Shown one piece after another: positions 37,701 to 47,907 of a stretch of DNA of 64,000 nucleotides. Position numbers and translations under genes: made by a program. Source of the DNA: Poecilobothrus nobilitatus (Eukaryota; Arthropoda; Insecta; Diptera; Dolichopodidae); the NCBI GenBank assembly GCA_947095535.1, contig OX352774.1, positions 262,357,843 through 262,421,842 of the forward strand, given 5' to 3'. Within the stretch, counting starts at the first letter, position 1. Each line of letters opens with the position of its first letter. A model generated the notes under the pieces. That model saw nothing but the letters and a program-made list of their open reading frames with translations, was not told the DNA's origin and made no database searches.

Positions 37701-39136
37701 TCTATATTCTGTCTGTCTTTGCATCTGTACTGAAAATATATACTTAAATTTCTTTATACCCAACATGTACACTTAAATTACAAATTTCATTTCATTTTCT
37801 TAAACCTGAATAAATTTCTATACAAATAATTTTAAATATCTAATATTATTATTTGGGAAACAATCTTTAGTTAATTAACATAAAGAATATGACTTATTGC
37901 AATATTGCTTAAAAAGTAAAAATCAGTTTTAACCTGAAATCAAAATATTTAAAATTTTATTTAAATTTTAATTGTGTTAAAATTATCGAAAATTTCAAAA
38001 CAAAGATATTCAAAAAATAAAGGAATATTTTTATCTTTCATGTCTAGATAAAACAACTAAAGATTGTACATTATTTTACAATAATGTCGTTGTCAATGTA
38101 TCATATAATATATTATATAGAAAATATACGTATATATTTATATATATATTATGTCTTTTCTGTTCCAGAAGGCTTTAATAATTTATCATCTTTCTAAAAA
38201 AGTTTAGATTACCCTTAATATAATAGCATATCAATAAAATAAAATCATATTATGATGCAGGGCATATCAAATCCTATGAGAATCTATACCCACACAATAT
38301 GTTAATATATTATAAACATTAGCATATTGTATGCGACTATATTATACATGTATACAACTATATAATAACTATAATTTTTTATATTTCTTGAAAGTTCATT
38401 TCTCTCTTACCACAAGTCTTCTGTTTTTTTGTTATTATGTGTAATATTCCTTTGAATAGTTTTATGATCGACTAAGACGCTTAAAGCTATTCACCTTTTG
38501 AGTTCAATAGATTCTTAGTAATTTCCCTTTGATTATACCATGGCAAAATACCAGAGCATGGATATTATTCCTATCTATGAAATAATAAGCAAAAAAAAAA
38601 ATGAATGTTAACTATCATAAAAAAATTTCCTTTGAATAGTAATTTATAATTTTTTTTTCGAAAGCATCACACATTTCATAATCCATATAACTTTAAGTTA
38701 CCTTTTTATTTTACTAAATCGAATATACCTTCTTATGATACCTTCAATGTTTTAGCATCTGTATTGCTGTTTAATAGCCAAATGATTAGTCTAAAATATA
38801 TACAATAGCTGTGTGGGTGTACCAATTGATAACTTGTTACTTGTGTTAAAATAAGTTGAAAAAAATATAGATACTGCCCTAAATAAAAACATATTTTGAC
38901 AGAATATTCTAGTTTGTCAATAATTTAAAATAAAGAATATTAAGAAAGTATCTTATATTGCTGTTGGCAATAAATACTAAGGGCAACTAAAGGAATTAAT
39001 GTTTCGCTTAGAGATTATTTGTTTTATATAAAACTGAAAGAAAAAGTTTTAACATATTACAACATTTATTCCTGTTTTATTTTTCATAAATCACTTCATA
39101 AATTTTTTAGCTTTAAAGTTCTTTAGCTTTAACCAA
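34716..39136. other. AT-rich spacer
   Basis: A runs near 34978-34994 and 34999-35014 and TA-rich patches (about 38105-38150) occur. A less AT-rich patch around 38440-38590 reads openly on the minus strand with one stop (word DRNNIHALVFCHGIIKGK) but is unrecognised. Frames at 35460-35666 and 36452-36661 are compositionally biased. Confidence 0.5.
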
Positions 39137-39229
39137 TACCTTATATGAATTTTTTACCTGTTAAAGCTGTGGGCTAACTATAATTCATTATTTTTATTAT
39201 TTGAAAATGACCTGACCCAAGTTTGAACT
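39137..39229 (+). repeat. Dispersed repeat D, uninterrupted copy
   Basis: This 93-bp segment (TACCTTATATGAA ... ACCTG ... GCTGTGGGCTAACTATAATT ... GACCTGACCC ... GTTTGAACT) is present in inverted orientation at 41660-41738, continuing at 43043-43060 across HINE C2. Identity is high over the whole length. The end AAGTTTGAACT resembles a worn box B, so D may derive from an old tRNA-like SINE. Confidence 0.85.
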
Positions 39230-39287
39230 CTAGATGAGGTTAATACAACAATATATGTTAAAATTTTTCTTTGCAGAGTGAAAAATT

Positions 39288-39413
39288 ATGGAGTGGCATA
39301 GATCCAAAGAAAGAAAATTCGTATTAGACAGATCTTTAAGAAAAAGAACAATAGAGGGAGCAAAAGCAAACAGGAGAATCGAAAAACTTCTATTTTCTAA
39401 ATCAAATCATTAA
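39288..39413 (+). CDS. Small basic ORF behind an acceptor-like site, uncertain
   Basis: TTTTTCTTTGCAG at about 39264-39276 is a strong acceptor-like sequence. Eleven bases later an ATG opens a 41-codon frame rich in R, K and E (MEWHRSKERKFVLDRSLRKR and on), less AT-biased than its surroundings. If real it would be a terminal exon, but no upstream exon or poly(A) context could be linked. It lies between the two inverted copies of repeat D. Confidence 0.17.
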   Translation: MEWHRSKERKFVLDRSLRKRTIEGAKANRRIEKLLFSKSNH

Positions 39414-41659
39414 TTGATATCCAGTTGATAATTAAAGTACCAGTAAATCATAAGAATAAAATTAGCATCCCATAAATACTACAGCATTTTATGTTAATTT
39501 GAACGCATTTATGTCAATAACACATCAGCAATCGGTCTAGTTTTAAAATCGCCTTAACTTTCAAGCTTGTTTAATACAGGAAGAAACAATTCTAGCAAAA
39601 CTTTACTTTGATAGATCAAGTTCAAGAAGCGTATCGATTTAAAACATTATCGGTTACAATTAATTAATTTTTTTTTTTTTAAACTTATTTTGCAATCCTA
39701 AATCTTATTATTGCATCTTCGTTAACATCTAAAACTTAAACTATTTCTAACTATGACTTAAATAAAACAATTCAACTCATTCAACCTGCTGAGCCATTGG
39801 AAACTAAACAATAAGAAGTAGGATATTATGGAAAAATTTTGAATTTTTAAATATTCTAAATGTTTCAAAAATAAAATAATAACATCTTACAAGTATATAC
39901 CGAATCTGTATCTTATAATTTTCTTTTAAATTTTTTCATGTTTTTTTTTTTACTTCATTTTTCTATCAAAATATTTACGGTTCGTAAATTCAGGATACGA
40001 ATACATCATCAATCAAAAAAAAAAAAAAGATAAAAGCGAAAAAAAAACCTTTAATGTGTCGCATTGAAAATTTGCAAAATATTAGGACCATGTGGAAATA
40101 TTATGACAACAAAATATAATATGAGGAATATTAAAAAGGGAATATTATACCAAATCTCATCCCTTTTTAAAAATGACGATATTCACAGAAATAAAGTAGA
40201 CATTTATTAGCAAAGAAAATTAGGAATTCTTTAGTAAAAATATAAAAAATCTGTTTTTGATAGACCACAGTTCGATTTTATCTTTTAAAAAGAAGTGTGA
40301 TTTTTTGATTATTTATAGATTCATAGATTTTAATAAGTCATAAAAAATATCTTATAGATTTGAGGGTATTTTGAAAGATTGCCTATTCAAATCTTACGAA
40401 AATATTTAAAAAGTTATATATAGGTATATCAGTCACTTTTTTACAAAAAATATTACGTCATTTTTATGCTGCTTTACAATTTTCACTTAATCACCAACTT
40501 ATAAAAAAAGAAAATCTTAAAATGTTTTAAAAAAAAAAAAAAAAATCAATAATAGAACACATTAACTATTTTACAGCCCGTTATACTATTATTAATTTTC
40601 GTCCCTCTGAAAGTTATCATTAAGAAAAAACTTTAAAAATGGTTTTCCTCAATACTCATTCTTGCAAATAAAGTACTACGATCAACAAATTAAAAAAAAA
40701 TACATGAAGGAACAAGTAAAAGGTAACAGTGTTTCAAGGAAAATTGAGTGAAAATTATTCACTCTTTCGTTTGTGAATTATTTTGTACTGAATCATAACT
40801 TTTATGAAATAAAACTACATATATAAAATTTAATGGATCCAGTATTAAATTCATTTAATATATGTATTACAAATATAGAAGAGTTAAACATAAAACATTT
40901 AAAATACTTTAAAACTACACACGACATTAATTTAAACTACGCAAAAAAAAAACATTTTTATTACACAAAATAAAAATTAATTCTAGTGAATTTTTAACTC
41001 AATGTTAAAATAATTAAATTTTTTCCTAATTAATCATGGAAGTTTGATTTTATCAAAAAAAAAAAAAAAACATAATAAACATAATAAAAAGTTTGAACAT
41101 TTAAGGAAAGGAATTTAAATTAAAAATTAAATTTTACTACAAAAAAAAAAATGGTAATTAAATTTTTTTTTAATAGTTACTTAAATTCCTAAGAGTTGAA
41201 TGGAAACAAAAAATTCCTTGAACGCAAATACACTCAATTAATTTCTTCATTAATAATATGTATAAAAAAAAAACAAAGCAGAAAATTAACTTTCTCAAAA
41301 AAAAAAAAAAAACCATCTACAACAACAGTAACACATGTTAAAATTTTAATTTACATACTAAACTCAAATATACTTATTAAATATAATACATATAAATATA
41401 TAATATAAATATGTTATTATTTAACATATATTAGGTATAGCAGTGGTTAAAAATACAAATCTTCTAATGAAATATTATTAAGAATGTAATGGTTAATTTA
41501 ATTCTGTCAATTTTTTCTCTTAAAAAAATCTACTCATACTATATAGTTCAAACATTGGTGCAGACCTAACATTTTTTTGCTGAGCTTCTTGAACACTAAC
41601 AACTAATTACTCTAATTGATGACGTTGTACTTTAGTCTCCTTTCAGTTCAAAAATTTTA
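39414..41659. other. AT-rich spacer
   Basis: Several A runs (40017-40028, 40530-40545, 41056-41070, 41299-41313). The 70-codon frame at 41196-41408 is lysine- and isoleucine-rich low complexity. Confidence 0.5.
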
Positions 41660-41738
41660 AGTTCAAACATGGGTCAGGTTATTTTTTAAATAATAAAAAT
41701 AATGAATTATAGTTAGCCCACAGCTCCAACAGGTAAAA
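41660..41738 (-). repeat. Dispersed repeat D, second copy, proximal part
   Basis: This is the reverse complement of most of the 39137 copy (AGTTCAAAC ... AATTATAGTTAGCCCACAGC ... AACAGGTAAAA). It breaks off inside an A run exactly where HINE C2 begins and resumes at 43043. Confidence 0.85.
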
Positions 41739-43042
41739 CAAGGTAGAATGTAAACCAACGGTTTTTAAAAGCGCACATTTCCAAAACTCAATACAAACTG
41801 TTTAGAAGTGTGGCTTACACAAAAATTTGAAAATTTCATGTAATAAGAAAAAATGTGAAAATAGGACATTTTTGAAATTTTGAGGGGCCGTAAGTCTGGA
41901 ATCCTATATAACTAAGAAAACCCGTTAACACACGTAAAAATATATTATTGAACCTTTAATTTTCATGTCTTGCCGAAGAAAAATTTGTACAGGTGCCTAA
42001 ATTACAGGTGTCTAAAAATAGCAAATTTTCAATTTTTGAGGCGTAATAACTCTTAAAGAGGGGGTGTTACCAAAAAATTTTCTGAGGAAACTTATACTAA
42101 TTCTAAAAGTTCTTTCTTGTCTCAAAATTTCAGGTTCCTATCTAAAGGGGTGCCGGAGTTATGAAAAAAGAAATTTCATGCAAAATGTGGTTTTCACATA
42201 ACGGTAAATTTAAATAGTAAATTACAAAATATTACATAATTTTGATACTGTATTATTTAGATAATAAAAATTTCGATCTTCTGGCGGTTTTAGATTGCAA
42301 AATTATTACGCAGAGCCCGAGATATATACATCTGAAAATGGGCCTTTTTCGCAATTTTGAAGAGCTGCAACTTTGGAACCCTTTACAATTAAAATAAACC
42401 TTTAACACACGTAAAAATATATTATTGTAGCTTTAATTTTTATATCTTGCAGAAGTAAAATATGTACAGGTTCCTAAGTTACAGGTGTTTAAAAATAGCA
42501 AATTTTCAATTTTTAAGCCCTAATAGCTCATAAACAGGGGGTGGTCCGAAAAAATTTTCTGAGCAAACTTATACTAATTCTAAAAGTTCTTTATTGTCTC
42601 AAAATTTCAGGCTTCTATCTAAAAGCGTGCCGGAGTTATGAAAGTAGAAAAATCATGCAAAATTTGGTTTTCACATAACGGTAAATTTAAATACTAAATT
42701 TAAAAAAATTGTATAATTTTGATATTAATTTACAAAGATAAAAGAAATACCTGTCGAATGACGTTTTCAGATTGAAAAAATCTTAAGCAGAACATAAGAT
42801 ATATGCATTTAAAAATAGGGCTTTTTCAAAGTTTGAGGGGCTGTAGCTCCGTAATGGGGGGGGCTACATGAAAAAGTTGTTCCACAAAATTATTTTTTTT
42901 ATGAGACCTACCTATGGTTAAAATTTTTTTTCTCTATCTTTAACGGTGTAGAAGTTTTGTAAACAGACGGACGGACGGACGGACGGACGGACAGAGTGAA
43001 ACTAATAAGCACATTTTTTCAAAATTTTTTTGGAAATGTGCT
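41739..43042 (+). mobile_element. HINE family C, copy C2, two-module form, with empty-site evidence
   Basis: The element starts CAAGGTAGAATGTAAACC with the sub-terminal repeat GCGCACATTTCCAAAA. It contains two interior modules (GTAAAAATATATTATTG at 41934 and again at 42411, period 477). It ends with a (GACG)n tract (about 42966-42992) and a hairpin AGCACATTT ... AAATGTGCT. It splits repeat D: the other D copy at 39137 shows the uninterrupted site, an A run (ACAGGTAAAAAATTC on the same sense). The filled site has four A on each side, so there is no duplication beyond A residues. That agrees with what is known of Helentron/HINE insertion between two T (or A) bases. Confidence 0.92.
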
Positions 43043-43060
43043 AAAAGTTCATATAAGGTA
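43043..43060 (-). repeat. Dispersed repeat D, second copy, distal part
   Basis: AAAAGTTCATATAAGGTA continues the D copy displaced by HINE C2, matching TACCTTATATGAA of the 39137 copy in reverse. Confidence 0.75.
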
Positions 43061-43119
43061 CTAATGACGATTGATAGCTCTTTGTTTTATTTGCGTATAC
43101 ATAATTAATTTTAACATTG

Positions 43120-43161
43120 TGTCTTATGTCTGTTATCGTTTAAAATAACAGACCTAAGACA
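43120..43161. repeat. 17-bp inverted repeat, one mismatch, 8-nt loop
   Basis: TGTCTTATGTCTGTTAT at 43120-43136 pairs with ATAACAGACCTAAGACA at 43145-43161 except at one position. It lies 80 bp beyond HINE C2. Confidence 0.85.
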
Positions 43162-43864
43162 TAAACTGATATTTATGAATCCAACAATTTCTTAACGAAA
43201 TATTTAATAAAAACCGAAGAATAGACGGTTACAAATTCGTATGGTTCAGTGTAGACCTAACTTAAAGTTAATTTTTTTATAAAATAATACGGTAAAAAGT
43301 GCAATATTCAATGAATATCTTAAATAAAATGTTCTATTCTATAATTTTTACCATTAGTGTAACTGTGCCATTTACAAATATGTACAAGTATGTATATATA
43401 TATACAAAATATGTAATTTAATGTTCTTCAAACAAAAAAAAAAAACATTTTGAACACAACAATTAATAATGCATTTGTAAAACATTAATGGAATAAATTT
43501 GCAAATGCAACACTTAAAATGCAACGCGATAAATAGAATAAATACAAAAAAAAAAAATTAAAAATAAATGAAAAAAGTGTAAAAAAAAAAACATATTAGA
43601 AGAACAACATAAATTAATTACTCAGTTTTCACTCAGAAACATTAAGTGGTTGAAATTTAAGTGCATACGACTTAAGAGTTTTCACTCTCCATTTTCAATT
43701 AAAAACAAGGAATGAATCGAGATAAAAAAAAAAAAACAAACTGTTGTTGATTAACTAAAATTGAATTAAATACAGATTTTTTTTCCGACTGTCTAATCCC
43801 TCTTTTAGATAGACATTTACAAGTAACTTCCAAATTAATGATTTACTGAATGAAATAGTTTTTT
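43162..43864. other. AT-rich spacer
   Basis: A runs and no supported frame. A SINE target duplication, ATGAAATAGTTTTT, begins at 43850. Confidence 0.5.
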
Positions 43865-44017
43865 TTTTTAATGTATTTCTCTGTCACATAAATTTGGACA
43901 GGAAATTACACAGCCTTTCCTATAACTCTTACGACGTGTGTGGGATTCGAACTTACACTCCCTCGGTATTTACAGCGTATTTTATACGCTCGTACCCACT
44001 AAGCCACCGAGGCACCT
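43865..44017 (-). mobile_element. tRNA-derived SINE, second family, with target duplication
   Basis: On the minus strand the head reads CCTCGGTGGCTTAGTGGGTA (box A) and GTAAGTTCGAATCCCAC (box B), then ACACACGTCGTAAGAGTTAT, GGCTGTGTAATTTCCTGTCC and GACAGAGAAATACATT. Compared with the copies at 12453 and 61807 it lacks about 30-40 bp between the GTCGTAAGAG word and the AGGCTGTG word. Flanks are ATGAAATAGTTTTT (from 43850) and ATGAAAATAGTTTTT (44018-44032), a target duplication with one indel. It is non-coding. Confidence 0.87.
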
Positions 44018-44040
44018 ATGAAAATAGTTTTTGTTAACAT

Positions 44041-44229
44041 TTATATTTTACAGTAAATTTTACGTAAATAATTTAAATACAACAGAGATATACGATATTT
44101 CACAGTAAAAATGATAAGTCTCGGCAACACTGTGGTAGATAGCCTTTTATAAATCTCCTTGAAGGTAGATTCATTTTGTAATTTTTCAATTACCTCGAAG
44201 TGAGACAACCTGAAACCGAAATGAGAATT
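44041..44229 (-). pseudogene. Non-LTR reverse transcriptase-like fragment
   Basis: A 62-codon minus-strand frame without ATG begins with a segment HFGFRLSHFEVIEKLQ. This resembles the (Q)xGFRxGHSTxxQLxR word in the fingers region of Jockey- and CR1-type reverse transcriptases, with GHST altered to LSHF. The following residues (FKEIYKRLSTTVLPRL) are plausible but not diagnostic, and the last third is low-complexity. No other RT motif (the FADD box, for example) was found nearby. A SINE sits about 12 bp from its 3' side. Confidence 0.3.
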
Positions 44230-45570
44230 TCAAACACTTCGCTATTGTTATAAACTATATTAACGTTCGACTACTTTAATTTTTTTTTTAATTGTGTATC
44301 GTTAACGTCAAACTAATGCTGTCAAAAAATTTTTTACAGAGAAGAGTTTTTATTTAATTTTTAGGTCCGTTTTTAAATTACTAGAACTCACAATAAGATG
44401 TTGGTAAAATAAATTTTCTGCATTATTTTTAATTTTCTACAAATATTTAAAATTTTATCTTTTTTGCAATTCAAATGTTGTAAATTATTTTTAACTTTAT
44501 ATTTAAATTTTTATAATTTTACAAATGGAATAAAAATTCTATTAAATAAACCAACTTACATTGCAAACAAATCAAAGAAATAATAGAAAAAAAATTTTTT
44601 TAATTTTTGTCGCAGTCCTTTCCCACAAATAAAATTATTTATTCCATTTTTTTTCAGTGTTACCAACTTCGCACAATAAAAAACACTTAACATTACTTAT
44701 TAATGAGCAAAGGGAATGCATATTCTTTTGTATATTTTATACTGTAGTTCCACGACGTATTAAATATTTATAATACATTACACATATCGTATTATTAATT
44801 GCAAAGAAAATAGTGACAGACAAATTACATGTGGGTTACATATTTTTGTTTTACTTTAAAATTAGAGATATATTGAGGCTTAAGGCATACTGAAATAAAA
44901 GTCTGAATATTAAATTAATATCAATATTTGTTACAAAAAAAATTGAAAAACATATTAATTAATTCTAAAATTATAATATGAAAATATGTTATGTAATTGG
45001 AGACCGTTAATAGATAACATTAACGTTAACTTAAAATGCAGAGCTTTGTAACGGTATTGTTTTTTAGTACAATAATTTTACTCTAATACTCTACTCTGTT
45101 TACTCTAATAAACAGATTATAGTGTCGTGAATGGAAAATAGAGTTATAAAAAACAGGATATCAAAGTACAGGTTAATAGAAGGATATTAATTTACATATT
45201 ACTTAATCAGACATATTTCATCCTATGCTTAATGTTTTTTTCAAGTTATTACTCTTTTACTGTGTTAATACAGCGACTCAAAACTTTGATTCTTTTATAT
45301 GATATAAGATATCAATCAACTCCAAGGAAGGAAGAAACTAAAGGAAGAAAACTAGAGGAAAAATCTTCTCTTCGAAATGTATCATCTTGATTTCAATACT
45401 AATGAAGTAATTTACAAAGTTTAGATCAACAGGCCAAATTACATGTTTAAGTACTTTTTTTTTTTTACAAGGGTTAGTGGAAAACTCAAAAGTCACCAAG
45501 AGGAACTGTACGTGGTTTCTCAGAATTTGGTGACAGGGTTTGATTTGGTTTTTACGCTGTATTGCAAAGT
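44230..45570. other. AT-rich spacer
   Basis: No supported feature. An 8-bp inverted word GTCACCAA ... TTGGTGAC lies at about 45492-45526, near the SINE tail. Confidence 0.45.
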
Positions 45571-45632
45571 AAAGTCTGTGTATTTCCTGTCTACATTAAT
45601 GTGGCAGAAAAATGCATTAAAAAAAAAAAATA
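45571..45632 (+). mobile_element. SINE 3' tail fragment
   Basis: AAAGTCTGTGTATTTCCTG, then GTGGCAGAAAAATGCATT and an A run match the 3' end of the second SINE family. An ACGCTGTA word about 15 bp upstream may be a further remnant, but the tRNA head is missing or unrecognisable. Confidence 0.7.
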
Positions 45633-47864
45633 AATAAATTAGTTTTTAACCATATAGGTTTTAATCATTTTTAGACGCAAGTGTTTATTTTTATATGGGT
45701 TTTTTTCCATAAATTTACGTAATTTATGAATGTTTTCTTGAATTTCCAAGGATATGCTACGAAATGGAAATTATTTTTTTCAAGATATTATGGAAAAAAA
45801 ACAAACAGTTGCATTTTGCTTGTTTTTTGCATTCTTTAATAAATTAGAGCAAGGTACAAGGGCGTAATTTTTTAAGGATAATATAACAACTTTGTAATGT
45901 AAGATGAAACTTTTTTTATTTTTGTTAATGGTTCCAGAGTACACAAAATATTTACATGCTAATGCAATTTTTTTTTTTTTGTGTGTTAAACTGTTAGTGT
46001 ATTTTATTTTTCTTGTTTAATATTATTTATGTTTCTGAATTTCTCTTGTATTATTATATTAGGTGTTAAGTAATTTTTTTTTTTTTTTTTATTTGTTATT
46101 GTATTTGGTGAAAATTTACTAAAAATTTTCCGCATATTTTTTTATAAATGAATTCATGCATCATAAATTTTAGACCAAACATTTGGAATAAGTATTTTAA
46201 ATTTTTAATATTTTTTTTTATCAAATATTAGTGGTTTAAGGTGAAATTTAAAAGATGCTAAATTTTTCAATAGTTTCAAATAATTTATTTAATTATTTAT
46301 CCTTTCCTGAGATATCATTTTTCGATATAATTTACTTTATTTTTTTTTTTTTGGTATATTTTAGAATTATTTTAATAAAATTGAAAAATTTAAATTCAGT
46401 ATGATAAAAGCAATCAAAATAAAATTCAAATTTTAATAAACAAATAGTAATTATCGGCACTAGTACACGTATACCTAATACAATTTTTTACCTACATTCA
46501 CCTAAACAATTAGTATTCTAGTAAATAAATATTTCACAAACAAACTGGGATATAACTACCTTTGATTTCTTAGAAAAAAAAAGATCTTTTCGTAACTACG
46601 AGTTCCATATTCAGAAAAAAAACTACATACTTTTTTTGTATTTTACATTTTTATATGACATTTATTTATAATAACTATCTCCTAAGCTTATTGATCATAG
46701 TCATCACGTATAAATACTACTTCAAAAGTTAATCATATGGAAAACATTACAAATGTGCACAATCAAAGTAATCATCAAATTATTAATGCAGCCATCGTAC
46801 AAAAGTTGATCAATTTTTAACTATAACGGAGAATTTTAATTTTGACAGCTACTTGTTAATTGTTATGTACATTGTTGTTGTAATTTTTTTAAATTTCAGT
46901 AAGTGATAACTCTTAAATAAAATTTAATTTTAAAAATATTGTGAAAATTTGTAAATAAATATACTGTCAAGCACAAATATTTTATAATATAGTTTATTTT
47001 AGTATTTAACTTTATTTATTTTACACTATTTAACTTTAAATTTTTACTTTACTTATTTTATTAACTTTATTGTTTTTTGCACTTAAATGTCAATGTAACG
47101 CTTCTAAAATTTTATATCATACTTGAAAAATTTGATAGCCACTACTTTTAACATTAAGTAAATTCATGGCTGTGTAATAGCTAAGGTCATTATGCTTAAG
47201 TCATTATACTGTTGATAATCGATCTTATTGATATGTACGCGTTTAGAAACTTTATTTTTACAAATGATGTATTAAAACGCACCTAAAACAATTATGACAT
47301 TTGACATGTTTTAGTTTAAATTCAAATTTCCGTTTTGAAATAAAACTAATAAAATATTGTTTTCGTTTGCGAAAAATTTACTTATAAAAGGCTTTTTTAT
47401 CCCTTCAATAACAATATGAACATATTTTCAAAAATTTACAATAGATAGAATAAAAAGTCAAATTTTACTTTTATTGTATATTTGGTTGTCTTTTTACATA
47501 AGTCTTTATGCTTTAATTTAGACCTCTGCCGTCAATTTCTGTTTATTTCTACAACAAAGTGAATATTGCAGCAACTAGAATTTATAAATTATTTTATTAA
47601 ATTTTTAATATAAAAAACTTTTAAAAATGAAAATAAAAATGTAATAAAATCTGAGGTGCGAAGTGATGGAATAAATGTACGTCATTATTGTCACAAATAT
47701 AGCGAAATAATAAGATTAAAAAGTAATAAGAAATATTAATAAATTGTACAACTAATCCTAATTATTATATAATAATCGTTATATAGCGTTTTGGGAAAAA
47801 AAAACTCTAAAGTTTTCAACCGATTTAAAGTTTTGGTATGTAAATTTTACCATCCTATTTCAAT
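45633..47864. other. AT-rich spacer
   Basis: T runs at 45969-45980, 46076-46090 and 46340-46352; nothing else supported. Confidence 0.5.
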
Positions 47865-47907
47865 TTCTATATGCCTTTTTTATAAGACCTTTAATAGGCA
47901 TATAGAA
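47865..47907. repeat. 12-bp inverted repeat
   Basis: TTCTATATGCCT at 47865-47876 and AGGCATATAGAA at 47896-47907 are exact inverses around a 19-nt loop. Confidence 0.75.

Noticed and set aside
38440..38600. Protein-like minus-strand patch
   Set aside because: Open except for one stop, but no motif, splice site or family resemblance was found.
45443..45637. 64-codon frame on the + strand
   Set aside because: It runs into a SINE tail and its poly(A); the upstream part is of uncertain origin but has no recognisable domain.
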